Shown: positions 10,761 to 23,165 of the stretch, in pieces
Position numbering within the stretch: the first letter of the stretch is position 1
Layout of the letters: every line of letters starts with the position of its first letter
Assembly (NCBI GenBank): GCA_037447605.1
Contig: CM074805.1
Location: forward strand, 519,489-583,488
Origin: Zygnema circumcarinatum
Lineage: Eukaryota; Streptophyta; Zygnematophyceae; Zygnematales; Zygnemataceae
Direction: 5' to 3'
DNA length: 64,000 nt
Program-made: the position numbers and the translations under genes
Notes under the pieces: generated by a model
What the model was told of the DNA's origin: nothing
The model's database searches: none
The model's input: only the letters and a program-made list of their open reading frames with translations

Positions 10761-13700
10761 CTAGCCTATGTCCAGGTCCATGTCCGACTCTGAGCCGTTG
10801 GGCCCCTGTTCACACTGCAGCTCAGTAACCACATCCTGCATCGCCTTCTTGTAGTTCGGCATGAAGTGGTCGGTCACCATGGCACGGGACAAGTGCACTC
10901 TCCCATAGAGAGCTCGGTCGGTCGAGAACAGCCCAATCTTCCAATCTCCTTTGTCGACCACATTAGCGATCTGATCTGACGAGCCTTTCTCCTCATTATC
11001 ATTGGGAGATGTGGAGGAGTTTCGCACCAAGTGAAGAATCCTCCCACAGGGAAAGAACCGTCTTGGGTCCCTAAGAAAGAGGTCGACTTCTTCATTCTCG
11101 TGATCAGCCCTATCCGCAGAGGAAACATGGCTAGCTACTTCCTCCTCTTCCCTCGTGATCTCTCTCGCTGCAGCTTCCTCCTCTTCATCCGGAGCAGTTA
11201 CTCTCTCCAAATTCCGAGAAAGTTCCGCTTCCAGTTCTTCCCACGAATAGCCTTCTTCCTCCGCCCCCGGTCTCACCTTATTTCCTCTTATTTCACAATC
11301 ATCTCCATCATCATCCACCCTTCCTCCCTTCTCTTCAGGCTCTCTGTGCATAGCATCCAATAATGCAGCCAGTCCGGCGGCATCTTCTCTCTCTTCCTGC
11401 GTAATTCGTCCGACCTTCCTCACTCTCTCCGGCTTCTCCCTCTCTCTCTCTCTGCAGTCCTCCACTAATCCTTCTCCTTTCGGGGACCCCCTCTCCATCC
11501 TCATGGTTGACACGCGGCGCGTTGGCGTCGCGCCACCTGTCTCTTCCTCACGCTCATCCAAAGTGGCGGGTCCACTATTAGAAAAAGAGAGCCTTTCTGT
11601 GCCCATACATGACCAGGCCGGCAAAGTCAATGACTGCCTCAAGGGCACCATAGTCTTCATTTGCTGCATCATCACCTGCAAAATTTCAATCACCCAACAG
11701 TATCCCGCATCAGTCAGTTCCTTCAGAAATCGTAGCATAGCTGCCATTATTCAAGCCCTCCTGTAATTTCAGAAATCTCCCAAACCTCTCCAAGAAGCCC
11801 TCAACCTACAAATACTCCCATACACCAAACGTATTCTGTTGGATTGCTCGTTCCGTTTTATGTAACTCACCCGCGAGCTCCTAGAGACAGGTTGCCAAAG
11901 TGCTCCTGTTGCACGGCGGAGAGTGAGGGAGGGCTGCAGAAGGCGAGCCATTTCTATGCGGTTGTAGAGCGTGAGAGAGGCTCGAACACTGCTATTGGTC
12001 GCTGCCCCAATGCTGATAAGTCGCTGCTGCAGTGCTCCCGCTGACCCCATCACGATTCGCAGAATTTGCATTTGCTCAAGCTGCTCCCGAAGGTCATTCA
12101 CCCACGCTGATGCCAACACCTATACAGAAGAGAACAGCAATCAAAATAGAGTTATTTTTCTGCATAGAAACAGAGACCCACCGACGTGATAAGCAAGGCA
12201 ACATGAAGCAGTCTTTCAAGAACTCACTCACTCACCTCGGCTCGCAGATCATCTGCTGAAGCAGCTGAGAAAGTTGGTACGACATCCGATCCGTGAACAA
12301 AAGATGTCACGCATCCGATGCCCGACTCAGCGAGCTCCCAAGTCATGCAGGCAGCTGATAGGAAATTACCACGAAAGACCACACAAAGCTAGTAAGTTTT
12401 TTCAATCTCATGCTTATCTCTTCACCTCTTAAACTGCAGACATAGCTTAGTAAAACTGTATGACCTGATATGCATGACTTTGGTAAATCTTATTGGAAGG
12501 AGAGAAGCACAAGTGCACTGACTAATTGCTGAGTCCAAAAGCATGGAGATAAGATCAAAATTTGAATTACCAGACTGCGTTTACCTGGGGCAAAAGCAGT
12601 GCAGGTCGTCCCTCCAAGGCCGACTTTCTCACGAAGAGCATATGTGAGCAGAGCAGCAGTTCCCCCTCCAAGTGAGTGGCCTATGACCTGCAAATGAGAT
12701 TCATTTTTAGGGTTCAAGAAACCTCAGGGGCTAAAGTATTCGTCAGCCATTTAGAGATCTTACATGCGTCAGGATTCTTCGAATTGACCTTCGGCCAGAA
12801 AATTTGACATTTCCAGTGACAAGATGAGAAAAACTCCTTCGCCCAACAACACAACCAAGCCAAAGGCAAAAAAATGCACTCTCTTCCTCCTGCGACAGCG
12901 AAGCCAGAAAAGGAGAACCCTCTCTCCTGTCATTTTCATGGTACATCTCTCATCTCTCTCATCTCTCATCATCTCTCTCTCTCTCTCTCTCTCATCTCAT
13001 CATCTCTCAACTCATCTCATCTCATCTCTCTCGCTAGCACATGTACCTTGATTCTATAGTGGGGATATTCCTCCAAGCATTCGCGTAGTTTTGGCTCTGC
13101 CAGCTGCGCAATGCACCGAGCCGCTGCCACCATTCCACAATGAGCATATCCAAGGACCAACTGCCTTACTCCGGACCCATCCATTACTGCATGGTGAAAC
13201 GGAACAACGGCACCTGTAACAACAGTCAGAGTGTCCTTCATGGAATGGGTCCCGCGAATAATGACGAGGATTCGCTCATTATCGTGATCGAGCACAACTG
13301 TGAAGGCCGGCTTGAGCAGCTGTCCATCCATCATCACCAGACAGTAGACAGGGACATTCTTCAGCAAGGTTTGGAATGGTTTGAACATGTGTGAGTGTAG
13401 AATTCTCAGTGCTTAGAGATGCTCCAAACAAAGTATTGGCAATGTAATTTTAAGGGAACTGTGAACTAGATCCATAATGACATATCGCCGCCAATAGGAA
13501 ATAAACAATTCGATTCTCTCTTGCTCTCTCTCTTCACCTCAATGATTTGCACATGCCTAAAACATAACAGGAAAATAGAGACGTGTCAATACAAGCAAGC
13601 TTTCTGTGCTATCTAAATCCTCCAATCTACTTGCCATAAAGCTTCACTTAGCACTGAACTAAAGTTTGAATCACTCAATACTGCGAGAGCACATTGGTGT

Positions 13701-14962
13701 GTTTCTGCAAAGTAGTTCAAGACGGAGTATGTCGAAACCTCTACGAACAGCTTACTGATCCTTCGAACCAACACTGACTATCTCAACCAAGAATCTTCGT
13801 TTCTTGTCGATCACGCATGGGTAACGAGAGATCGACTAAGAGTTGGAATTGTGAGAGCCTTGCAAGCGCTCCGGGAGCAATGTCAGAAATGCAGATCGAG
13901 GGAGCGGAAGTATGCATCATATAATTGCCTGGCTCTCCTCGGGACCCTTACAGTACGACGAGAACCCTAAGCACTGACCAATCAGAAATTCCCACAAATA
14001 CCGTTCACATCTCTTCCACTTAGCTATAAAAGCTGCGCGAGATGGGTCTCCAAGCAACGGCTCTTAACTTTGACCTTTGATCCGAGTCTTCCTTCAACAG
14101 AAGGAACAGCATTCATCCGCACAACAGAAAGGGGCGAAAGCAACATCAAACTCACCCCAGCACGCGACTGGTACAGGAGCACATCCTTCGACTGAAATCC
14201 GGTTTCCTCCAAGAATGTCAAAAAAGGTTTCTTAGAGAACAAATAGCACATGCTGATAAGCTTTACCGCCTCCTCCAGCTCCTCTATCACATCCGATCCG
14301 CTTAAACGAGTACTTCCTTCTCCCGCATACACTTCCGCCACATGCAGCTGGCCCTGCATCTCCCATCAAACCGCGAACTCCCGCATTTCAGCATCATACT
14401 CTGCTCTCTCTCTTCCATCACTCTCAATACGCCTAGCTCCAGGCCCTCCGCTGTCCTTTCCTCCTCTCCCCCCTTCTTCTTCCCTCCTGACCACCTCTTC
14501 CCTCCTTTCTTTTCTTCAACCACTACTCTCCCCTGTCTTCTTCCTTCCATGCCTGCGAGCTCCGTCCCACCCTTTCCCCCCTCACAAACATTGGCTGCGC
14601 CATGAGCTCTCCTACTCACTCACCTGTCTCCTGAGGAGATAGTTGATCCCAAACGCCAGATGATGTATGGGCCACTTCCCAAGCGTCTCCGAATACGCAA
14701 AGCGCAGTGCCTCTGCCAGCATGGACAGAGCTTCACTCCACGTGGTAGGCGGACGCGCCGGCCTCCTCAGCTGTTCTCGAATGCGCTGCAGGCGCTCCCT
14801 CTCGCTCTCGCCATCCTCTTCCTCTATCTCCATCAGCTCCGTCTTCCCCCCTCCTCCTCCTCCTCCCCCAAGCGGCCATGGCAGAACAATGCTGTCAGTA
14901 AATCCCGTGTAGTAAAGCACTACTGCAGCTCCTGCTGCAGTGGCCAGCACCACGGTAGCCAT
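10761..14962 (-). CDS. Class-3 lipase with N-terminal mono/diacylglycerol-lipase region
   Basis: Seven exons: 14962-14624, 14353-14156, 13319-13047, 12687-12585, 12354-12236, 12119-11871 and 11675-10761, all in phase, giving about 731 residues. It follows the plant proteins of the At4g16070/At3g14075 type: an N-terminal hydrophobic segment (TVVLATAAGAAVVLYYTGF), TWSEALSMLAEALRFAYSETLGKWP, FGINYL, then the alpha/beta-hydrolase core with IIRGTHSMKDTLTVVTG, VLGYAHCGMVAAAR and the nucleophile motif GHSLGGGTAALLTYALR. Aspartate and histidine positions are less clear, but GSDVVPTFSA follows. The long last exon is acidic and ends with GRILHLVRNSS and a VHLSRAMVTDHFMPNYKKAM tail, conserved in plant homologues. 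The likely reaction is acyl-ester hydrolysis of neutral glycerolipids at a membrane; substrate is inferred. The start is the ATG giving MATVVLATAAG. Confidence 0.93.
12958..13030. repeat. CT / ATCTC microsatellite
   Basis: Imperfect CT and CATCTCT units lie in the intron between the third and fourth lipase exons, ending about 15 bases from the exon-3 donor. Confidence 0.8.
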
Positions 14963-16366
14963 GGCTGCCGCCCGTCCTCTTCCCTCCCTAATAGCATTAA
15001 CAGCCCTCACCCCCCGGCCCTTAGCCCTAATCTTGGGCTCATCAATTGGGCGGCGTGCCGCCGCTATGTAGAAGATGTCCGTATGATTTGTCGTACGGCT
15101 TTTATGTACCATACAAGAAAGTACACGAACGTCCGTACATACGTACATGTAGGGAGGTTGTTCGCTTTATAGTCCTTGACTTTATCGCGGGCTATGGGAG
15201 TCCGTACGGCACACAAAAGGAGGTTGTTTCACTTTAGATTGACTTTAACTTTATGACGGGTTCAAGAGGGTCCATACGACCGTACCGGGAGGTTTCGCCT
15301 TCGGTCGTCGTTAACTTTATCGCGGGCCCAAGGTGGCTCTGGAAAAAGTCGCCGGCAGGTCGTGAACCGAAATGATTGGCTCACTGTGCTGACCCAAACA
15401 TCTAAGAGTCACATCTTACGACACTAAGTCACATGCAGGTTTTTGAAGAACATAAGAATTCTCACAAAAACCCAAAAAACCAGAAACCAAGTTTTCGTTA
15501 TGCTTTACTTTATCGAGGGCACTTCCGGTCACTTCACCAGTCCCAGTCAATTCCGTGCCCTATGCCGTCAGATCCGCATGAGTGCTCAACACTTTTCCGT
15601 ACACATCCAACTGTTAAGTCAATTTTGTACAGAGCACGCTGTACGATTTGTACGATCATCTGTCGGTGCTGTGTGTCGCGGAGAGGCGCCTTCTGGCGGC
15701 CGTTGGATCTGACCGCTAACGGTCACTTTACGTGTCGTAAAACTATTTCACACATGCGATAGCGACAATATTTGGCATTTTCTTCCGGAGAAGCTTCTAC
15801 GTACGGCCTCAATGGCGTAAAACTGTACCTTCCGTACGTGACGGTAGACGACGGCCCCCACTGGATGGCCTCAACTTCCGTACAGTTCTTGGCAACACAG
15901 AACGCCCCACGCTTTGTTAAACTAGAACAACAGCATAGATACGACGCTTGACACATAAAGAGGCACAATACAGTGCCCATCGTGTTTCTCTTGGAAGAAG
16001 AAGAAACGAAGGGGTAAGAAAGGGGCACATTTCTGTGAATAATAATAGTGTTGGGAAGAGGCACGTTTCTCACGACTACATACCCGTGGCATGGCTTAAT
16101 CATTCTCTTTTTAATATGAACAAAAATAAGTCTCCATGGGGTAACTCTACCCTTAACTGTCATATTCACAACACACAAACTGACTTAAGCTCGCTGTGCT
16201 ACTATCTCCCTCGAGCATAACAAAACTCTCTGTACAGTTCCAAGTTCAAAGCAGTGTCAACACACTCAGCTCGTCTCGCACCATCAGTCCTCCAACTTCT
16301 ATACAAACCGCGAGTCCCCGCAGAAGCAAAATTGGTCGAAGCCAAGGCCGCCGCCTGCTTCAGTAT
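14963..16366. other. Intergenic 1.4 kb rich in GTAC-core words
   Basis: This holds the 5' region of the lipase gene and the 3' flank of the carboxylase gene. From about 15060 to 15310 and 15790 to 15890 there are many CGTAC/GTACG words, including CCGTACGG-like palindromes and a CCGTACATACGTACATG stretch. No coding exon is recognised. Confidence 0.5.
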
Positions 16367-19300
16367 TTACATGCGGAAAACTCCGTAATCCGTGTGCTTG
16401 GGCGGCGCATTCAACGCAGCGGCCAAGCATAGAGCCACAACATCGCGCGTGTCAGCGGGGTCGATGATGCCGTCATCCCACAGCCGAGCTGTCGCATAGT
16501 ATGGGCTTCCCTCCCTCTCATAAGAGGCGACAACCTTCTTCTTGAATTCCGCCTCCTCGGTAGCCTCCCACTGCCCAAAGACCTCACTCAGTTTGTCAGT
16601 GCAAACCGACGAGACCCAACACTAAGGAGCAAGGGCTTTTTCATTCTATTCGACTGTTCTATGTGCTTTTGCAGAGCCCATATTATTATTCAAACGCAAT
16701 GTCTCTACAGGTCTCTACAGAGTCTGTTCTGTTTCCCTTGCCAGGAGGCCCCCTCTCATGTGAAGCCGACCTACCTCCTTGCCATGACGCTTTCTCTTCT
16801 CCCCCTCCACTTGTGCCAACACTCCTGCAGCCTGCAACCCCCCACGGTAAAGAAAGGAAGGAGGAGTAGGCTAGACTAGTACAGAGAGGGGAAGAGAAAG
16901 AGAGAGTCGGGAGTAGGGTGGGGTGTACCTGATCTCCTCCCATGACAGAAATTCGAGCGTTCGGCCACATAAAGAGGAAATTGGGAGAGTATGCGCGCCC
17001 ACACATGCCATAGTTTCCAGCCCCGTAACTGCCTCCCACAATCACGGTCACCTTCGGAACCTGCAAGGAAGGAGCACCTCTATCACCCTATGTTATCCCT
17101 TCCTTCAGTCCTCTCCTTGTCGTGCGTTTCCAACAAGGTTCTCTGCAGCCTTCCGGCATATAAGTTTCATTGCATTTTCTCGAAAACAACAAGGGAATAA
17201 TGATTGGAAAGAGTATCCACCTGAGCACAGGCTACCGCCATCACCATTTTCGCTCCTGCCTTGGCAATACCGGCACTTTCTGCAGCTCTCCCAACCTGTA
17301 CCCATGCAACCTTTCTCCCATTATACCTACTCATCCAAAACCTTGAGAGAGAGAGAGAGAAAGAGAGAGAGAGTGAGGGGCTATTTGTGAATTTTTCTTT
17401 CTGCAGCAACTTCAGATTCATGACTTTTCCTTTCACATTTGTTCGAGAAGATTGGAAAGACTCACCATGAATCCAGTGATGTTTTGGAGGAACAAAAGCG
17501 GTATGTGACGCTGACAACATAACTGTATGAAGTGCGCCCCCTTAAGGGCGGACTCAGCAAACAAAACTCCGTTGTTGGCTACCAGCCCCACAGGCTGCCC
17601 TCGGATTCTCATAAATCCAGTAACAAGCGTCTGCCACCACAGCAAGTTCATCCGTTATCACTCTCTCACTCTCTCTCTCTCTCTCACACACACACACTGT
17701 CTCTCTCTCTCGTTTTCTCTCCCTCTCCCATCACCCCCTCCCACCTCTTGCCAGACTCAAACCACGTTTGATGCTCAACACACCTGCGAAAGGTATCCAA
17801 GCTGATGAACAAGCCCTCCCACATCTCCTGTACTGTTCAATTGGAAAGGAATGGCAAGAAAAGACGATCTTCAAAGTGGAAGGCAGGAGGAGAGTATATG
17901 CACCGGACCATAGAGCCGTTTGAATTCGTCAAATTCGCTCCCATCAGCGATGTGAGAGATGACGGCCCGAATATCAAAGGCTTGACGAGCGTCCGCCGGA
18001 GGGAGACCGCGGAGCTCATCTGCGGGAGAGAGAGGCTCCTCTCCCTCTCGGCCTCCCACCATTTGGGCCGCTCCTCTCTGCACTGACTCCAATGGGGCCA
18101 AATGGAGGGAAGCGACGATTCTACGGGCAATGGCGAGAGCGTGCAGCTCATCTGTTTAGGCAAGCAGTTCAAAACTTTGTTTATTTCTGTTATTCTAATT
18201 GCGGGCATGTGCGATTCGCTCTTCATATTGAAGTTGCATTAGCTCAAGTGTGTGGGTGCCATTCAAGAAGAGGGTTCAGGGTGGCTTTGTCTATAAGAAG
18301 GGAAAATAGAGGGGCTTTTAAAAGGGGGTTTTACCGTTTGCGAAGTGGTCGGTAACCCCCGAAGTTCGGCAGTGGAGAAGAGCACCTCCCAAGTCTTCCG
18401 CACTCACTTCTTCACCAGTGGCTGCCTGCATTGCCAATCACCTCAAACAAATCTTCAGGATGCATACTTTGGAAACTTTTTATAAAAAAGGCTGCAAAAA
18501 GTATGATTATTTCAGAAGGAGAGACAAGCCCCATAAAGTATAGGAAATGCCTAGAGGAGGGAGGAAACTTGCCTTAACTAATGGAGGGCCTGCCAAGAAG
18601 ATGGTGCCATTCCCACGTACAATAACGCTCTCGTCAGCCATAGCTGGGACGTAAGCCCCTCCTGCTGTGCATGAACCCAACACAACTGCTATCTGTGGTA
18701 TTCCTGCTTTGGATAACTGAGCCTGGTTGTAAAATATACGTCCAAAATGGTCTCTATCAGGAAAGACCTCTGCCTGGCGAGGCAGGTTTGCTCCTCCCGA
18801 GTCGACAAGGTAAAGGCAGGGAAGGCGGCACTGGGAAGCAATTTCCTGAGCTCGAAGGTGCTTTTTTACAGTGATGGGAAAATAGGTCCCCCCCTTAACA
18901 GTGGCATCATTGGCAACAAGCATACAGAGACGGCCGGAAACTCGACCGATTCCGGTGACTATGCCGCCACTCGGCACCTCTTCGTCGTACAGAGTGAGAC
19001 CTGCCAGCTGGCCCAAATCGCATGCCATCTTCAGAAATGTATGGCCTAAGCATCAAACAAAGGACCAGATAACAAATTGAAATGGGTCGAAATCGATCAA
19101 AACCAAGAAATAAGGGTGAGTAAGACGTCGAGAAAAACGTGGCAAGATTAGCGGCGTTTGTAGGGTTTCAAGAAAAGGGCCAAGTTGCCAGACACCTGAT
19201 ATTTCGCTTGACATCTCCTCTCTGCATCCTCACTATCTTCAAACATGTCAGCCTTCGTTGAAGCCGAAGATGTTCAGTTCGACGTGTAAGACATGTTCTT

Positions 19301-20512
19301 ATCTAATTCCTAAGGCGCACTTTTCCCTATGCACCAAGTGCCGCAAAACTGCATGAAGTCAATGCAGAGTCAAAGTTGGCCCCTACCGGAGATAGCTCCA
19401 AGAACGGTGAGCCAGAGTCAAGGAGACGGTCAATTCGTTCTCGCGGTAATAATTTGCCCCTCGCGTGGTGCCTCTCTACGGCCTTCAGCCCTCCTCCCTG
19501 CAGCGCCTGTCCACCAGCCAAACCGAATCCGTATTCACAAGAAAGAGCAATGGAAACTTCAGAAAGCTTCCAAGCTTCGTTAAAAACTACGACACTACTG
19601 GTCATGAACGAAGAGACTTGAGAAGATAGCGAAGAGACTTGAGAAGGTAGAGCATGGACTTGGCAGGTGTGGAGGTATAAATTTTCACGGCACGAAATCA
19701 CCAACGCAAAAGGGGTTAGGTGAAGCTGGGGGACGAAATCTTCGTGGGCATTTTGGCCAGCCAATACGGCTGACCTACGTGAGAAATGAGTCAATCAATT
19801 CAGGGCACCATTTGCAATCGCAGCTAAATTGCGAAGAAACAATCCCCCTCATAGAATGGTTAGCATGCCAACGAAAGAAGCTCTGCAAACTGTCTACAGC
19901 TTGTTGATGCGGAATGATACTATTTGATGTCGAGCAAATGTAATTCCTACGCAATAAAACGGCATAGAGAAGAGCCGCATTTCGTATGCTACTTTCATGA
20001 AACTCTGTCTTTCTGGAAAGAGAAATTGGATGGGGAAATGTATAAAAACACCAGGTGATTGCGCAAGTACATGGCATAGCATAGGCTTTCGCATGGTAGC
20101 AATTGGACATGGAAATAAATTTCTCCAAAGAAGCGAGTCCACAGATTGAATTCAACTACCTTTTGGAATCTCCTTGCTCTGAACAAACAATTTATTTGCA
20201 TCTTACCTTTGCCGTCTCCATTCGCAATCGCTCCAGCAACTTCTCCATTGCATTATAATTGTCCTTGAACTTTTCACTTCCTGTATCAATTCCACTTTCT
20301 AATACACCAATACCGTCCGGGCCACTTTCTGTGCTATGCCTTCTCTGCTGATTTCTGCTCAGTGTCGCCTCATCAACACGATTTCTTTTGGCCATTGCAG
20401 AAAATGGGCTCAAATGCAGCCTTCCTGGCAAACCATTTCTTAATAGAGAGAGCACAACATTCATTCTTATCCGCGGTGCACGTGCACCACACGAAGTTGT
20501 TGTGGAAGCCAT
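16367..20512 (-). CDS. MCCB: Methylcrotonyl-CoA carboxylase beta subunit (carboxyltransferase)
   Basis: Ten exons: 20512-20207, 19506-19387, 19028-18573, 18425-18335, 18151-17904, 17630-17466, 17295-17221, 17060-16929, 16831-16775 and 16570-16367, giving about 617 residues in one frame. The biotin-dependent carboxyltransferase signature is present throughout: [75 protein letters not shown] then [57 protein letters not shown], and the C-terminus [14 protein letters not shown]...YGVFRM. The first exon is arginine- and serine-rich, fitting a mitochondrial transit peptide. The enzyme carboxylates 3-methylcrotonyl-CoA in leucine breakdown, with the biotinylated alpha subunit (not in this window). 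Intron 3 appears to be GC-AG (AAG|gcaagt), and about seven residues (MACDLGQ) are added after FLELSP compared with Arabidopsis. Confidence 0.96.
17340..17376. repeat. (GA)n microsatellite
   Basis: GAGA units with a few substitutions lie in an MCCB intron between exons 6 and 7. Confidence 0.8.
17660..17725. repeat. (CT)n/(CA)n microsatellite
   Basis: Alternating CT and CACA runs lie in the MCCB intron between exons 5 and 6. Confidence 0.8.
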
Positions 20513-20832
20513 GGCTCATGGAGGTTACAGCTGAGAAAGGCACACCTCAGGCCTCCATGGACTAGCATCTCCTTGGACGGTCAGACTTGCGAACGGACGG
20601 TAGGACGTCCTCCGGCGACGCTGGGGACGGAAACGTATCCTTTTGAAGGACGAAGGGACAAGGCTTTAGGGTTGGTGTAAGCCTTGACTTCGGCGTTGCA
20701 AGAGACAGCGAGAGCTTCTACTTGGAGGGAGTGTAGAGGTTCCAGGAGCCTTTCACTCAGGCAGTAACTAAATACTGGAAAGGTATAAGCTCTCAGTGCA
20801 GTAAGGAAGAAGCTGCTTTTCATTTCGCAGCC
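20513..20832. promoter_or_regulatory. Compact bidirectional 5' region of MCCB and QCR9
   Basis: Only 320 bases separate the MCCB start codon (minus) from the QCR9 start codon (plus). Both products act in mitochondria, so a shared promoter is plausible. No TATA box stands out by eye. Part of the segment must be transcribed as the two 5' UTRs. Confidence 0.6.
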
Positions 20833-21970
20833 ATGGATCGTGCAAGCGGGAATCTGAATTCGCTGTATCGTCTGATGATGAGGAGGAATTCTGTGTACAT
20901 TGGCTTCATTCTTGTTGGAGCCTTGGCTGGAGAAAGGGTGAGTGAAATTTTCTTCAATGGAAACGTATGACTTTCAGGATGTTTCATTCAGTGAGAAAGC
21001 CATGCTTGTTTGCCAGGGAGGGATCAGTGTAGACAGTCATTCGCGTGATATCCGATATAATGCACTGTGTTCTCCACACTCGCTCTGTGGTTTTTGGTTT
21101 CCGAGTAGTCTTGTACATTCAATGATAGTAAAACAAGGATTCACCTGTCCATTTTGTTGGTTTTATTGGGCAGGTTGTCAACTACGGGTTTGATAGAGTC
21201 TGGGAGGCAAACAACAAAGGGGTGAGTTTTTCCGCAGGAAGCGTTTTGGGATGTATTTTGTCTCCATCATCCATAAGCTAGTCGTGCTGTGACATGGAAA
21301 ACCAAACATGTGTAGCAACCACGGAGAGCAGTAGAAAGCTGCAAAGCCGTTTCTTACTCAGATGGTTTCATTAAAGACGCTATTTGCAGGCAGCCAGAAA
21401 GAACCATGTTCCTGCGTTTTGTTGGGAAGCGTTACTTTGAATTCTATGCACGTTATTACTTCGTCAAAGTCCCGCATTAGACGGGCCCTTGCCACATAAC
21501 GGTTTTCTCTATGAGTTGAATGATAAATAGTCAAGACTGGCGAGACGATCTAGTCTATTCGAATATTAAAGGAATAAACCTTCTTATCTAGTACCATTGT
21601 AGGTCTAGAATTGGGAAGCAGACTATTGAACATCCGTTCAAATAGGTGAACATCGCAGACCTTGTTTCTGCAAAGTGCGTGTATAAGCAAACAGACATGC
21701 TGGTCAGGCGTGTGATTGTGGAGGCTGTCTGCGCATTACCTATGCTCTTGTGGAACCATCCTTGGCAGAATTTTCGGACACAGTCAAGAATCAGAAACGT
21801 AGCTAGGGCATCTCCCCTTCCGCGAGTAGATTCGATGATGAGACAGATGAAAGCAGGTTCGCTTGTTTGGTGACTAAAATCTAGGGCTGTCGATTCTTTG
21901 GGGTGGCAAACAGAAACGGTACGAGGATATCAAAGTTCTGGGGACGAGAATTGAAGAAGCTGACGAATAA
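20833..21970 (+). CDS. QCR9: Cytochrome b-c1 complex subunit 9 (QCR9/UQCR10-like)
   Basis: Three exons, 20833-20937, 21174-21221 and 21914-21970, encode 69 residues, the usual length of this family. Exon 1 carries the hallmark LYRLMMRRNSVYIGFILVGALAGER, a single transmembrane helix after basic residues; exon 2 reads VVNYGFDRVWEANNKG; exon 3 reads KRYEDIKVLGTR and ends acidic. The same order is seen in plant QCR9 (MRRNSVYVTFV...GERAVDYG...YEDIPVLGQR). The protein is an accessory subunit of respiratory complex III in the mitochondrial inner membrane, near the Rieske protein. The large second intron (692 bases) separates the last 18 codons, so automatic annotation could easily miss the end. All splice junctions are phase 0. 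Confidence 0.95.
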
Positions 21971-23165
21971 TATTGGGACGCTCTTGAGAACCATTCCCCA
22001 TGTTGCAGAAGTAAATGTTTGGGCGAAATTTGCAACTTGGTGTTATCCCCAGGCTCGAATCTCATGCCTGGGAGGGGGCTGAATGCAGAAGTAAGATTAA
22101 TGCAGTCGAGGGAGACGAGGGTTGTGGTGCCTAGTATTGATTCAATAGAGTAGGGTAGGACGCTTCTGTCAGCACACAGTACGTGGAGTTGGAGGACTGA
22201 CCTTACTCCTCTTTGAGCCACATGTTCTTCCAATTGAAGTTCCTGTGCATTTATGGAGTTCCTGCTCCTGCTTTTTAATCGGCTGGTCACTGCATGAGCT
22301 GGAACATCACCACCTTCATTGTCACAGGTTTTTCCAGATAAGGGATTAAGGTTCACTTTTCAGATCCTTTGATGCTGTGAGATGGACAGATGTTATTTTA
22401 TCGTCAATTACATATACCGCCATGTTCAGAGTATGCGTGTAGTTCCTTGCAATTCTCAGGTTCCTTAAGGGGCTTCAGACTTGAAAAAATCGATAGAATT
22501 TACTTTGAAGGAAGTACTTCGAATCTCACCGATACTAAAAATGAAGCGACAAGGTCTCAAAGAGACAAGGTCTAAGACCCCCTTCTTGGGCTCCTCTGGA
22601 GAGGACCAGAGCCTGTGAGAGACCAACACATGCCGTCTCTATTTCTGTTCCCTGTCAGTTCACAGCTTTGTGCACGTGGCCACGCGCCATTGGAAGATGC
22701 TAGTCTAACCATGGACCACACCATGTGCATACTGACCATGGAGCAGCAGAAGCTACATACCCCTCCAGGATGATCCCTGTTTGCAGTCCCGTGCCGCGTG
22801 ACAGTTCTATGCTTATGGGAGTTACGCTTTATCGACATTTTATCGGACATAGAATAGGCCACGTGTCGGATCGACCGACTTGCTGTACAGAAATGTCGCC
22901 ACGTGGAGAATCCACGTCAGCATGCTGCAACTCGCGGGCGGACGCGGACCTCCGTTTGGCGTGTCTGTCTGGACTGACCAGTCACAGCCTGCCACGTCAA
23001 GGTAAATGCTGATGTGGCCGTCCGTGATTGGCTCCCGCTTAACTGTGGAGGGTGCCTTTCAAGGAAGGCCCACCTTGCAACTTTTTTCCTTCCCTCTCAA
23101 GAAAAAGCTCTCAAAAGGTAGAGAATACGCTGGGAAGGAGGGAGGGAGGAGGAAGAGGAGCGGCC
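21971..23165. promoter_or_regulatory. Intergenic region with a cluster of ACGT-core (G-box/ABRE-like) motifs
   Basis: Between QCR9 and the PEBP gene I see no coding exon. From about 22670 to 23000 several ACGT-core words crowd together, including CCACGTGTC, GCCACGTGG, CCACGTCAG and GCCACGTCA. In plants such words bind bZIP or bHLH factors in light and stress responses. They lie 170-500 bases upstream of the PEBP start codon. Confidence 0.5.

Noticed and set aside
21640-21873. An open frame after an AG at 21645 as the last QCR9 exon
   Set aside because: The real conserved ending KRYEDIKVLG is at 21914-21970 with a clean acceptor.
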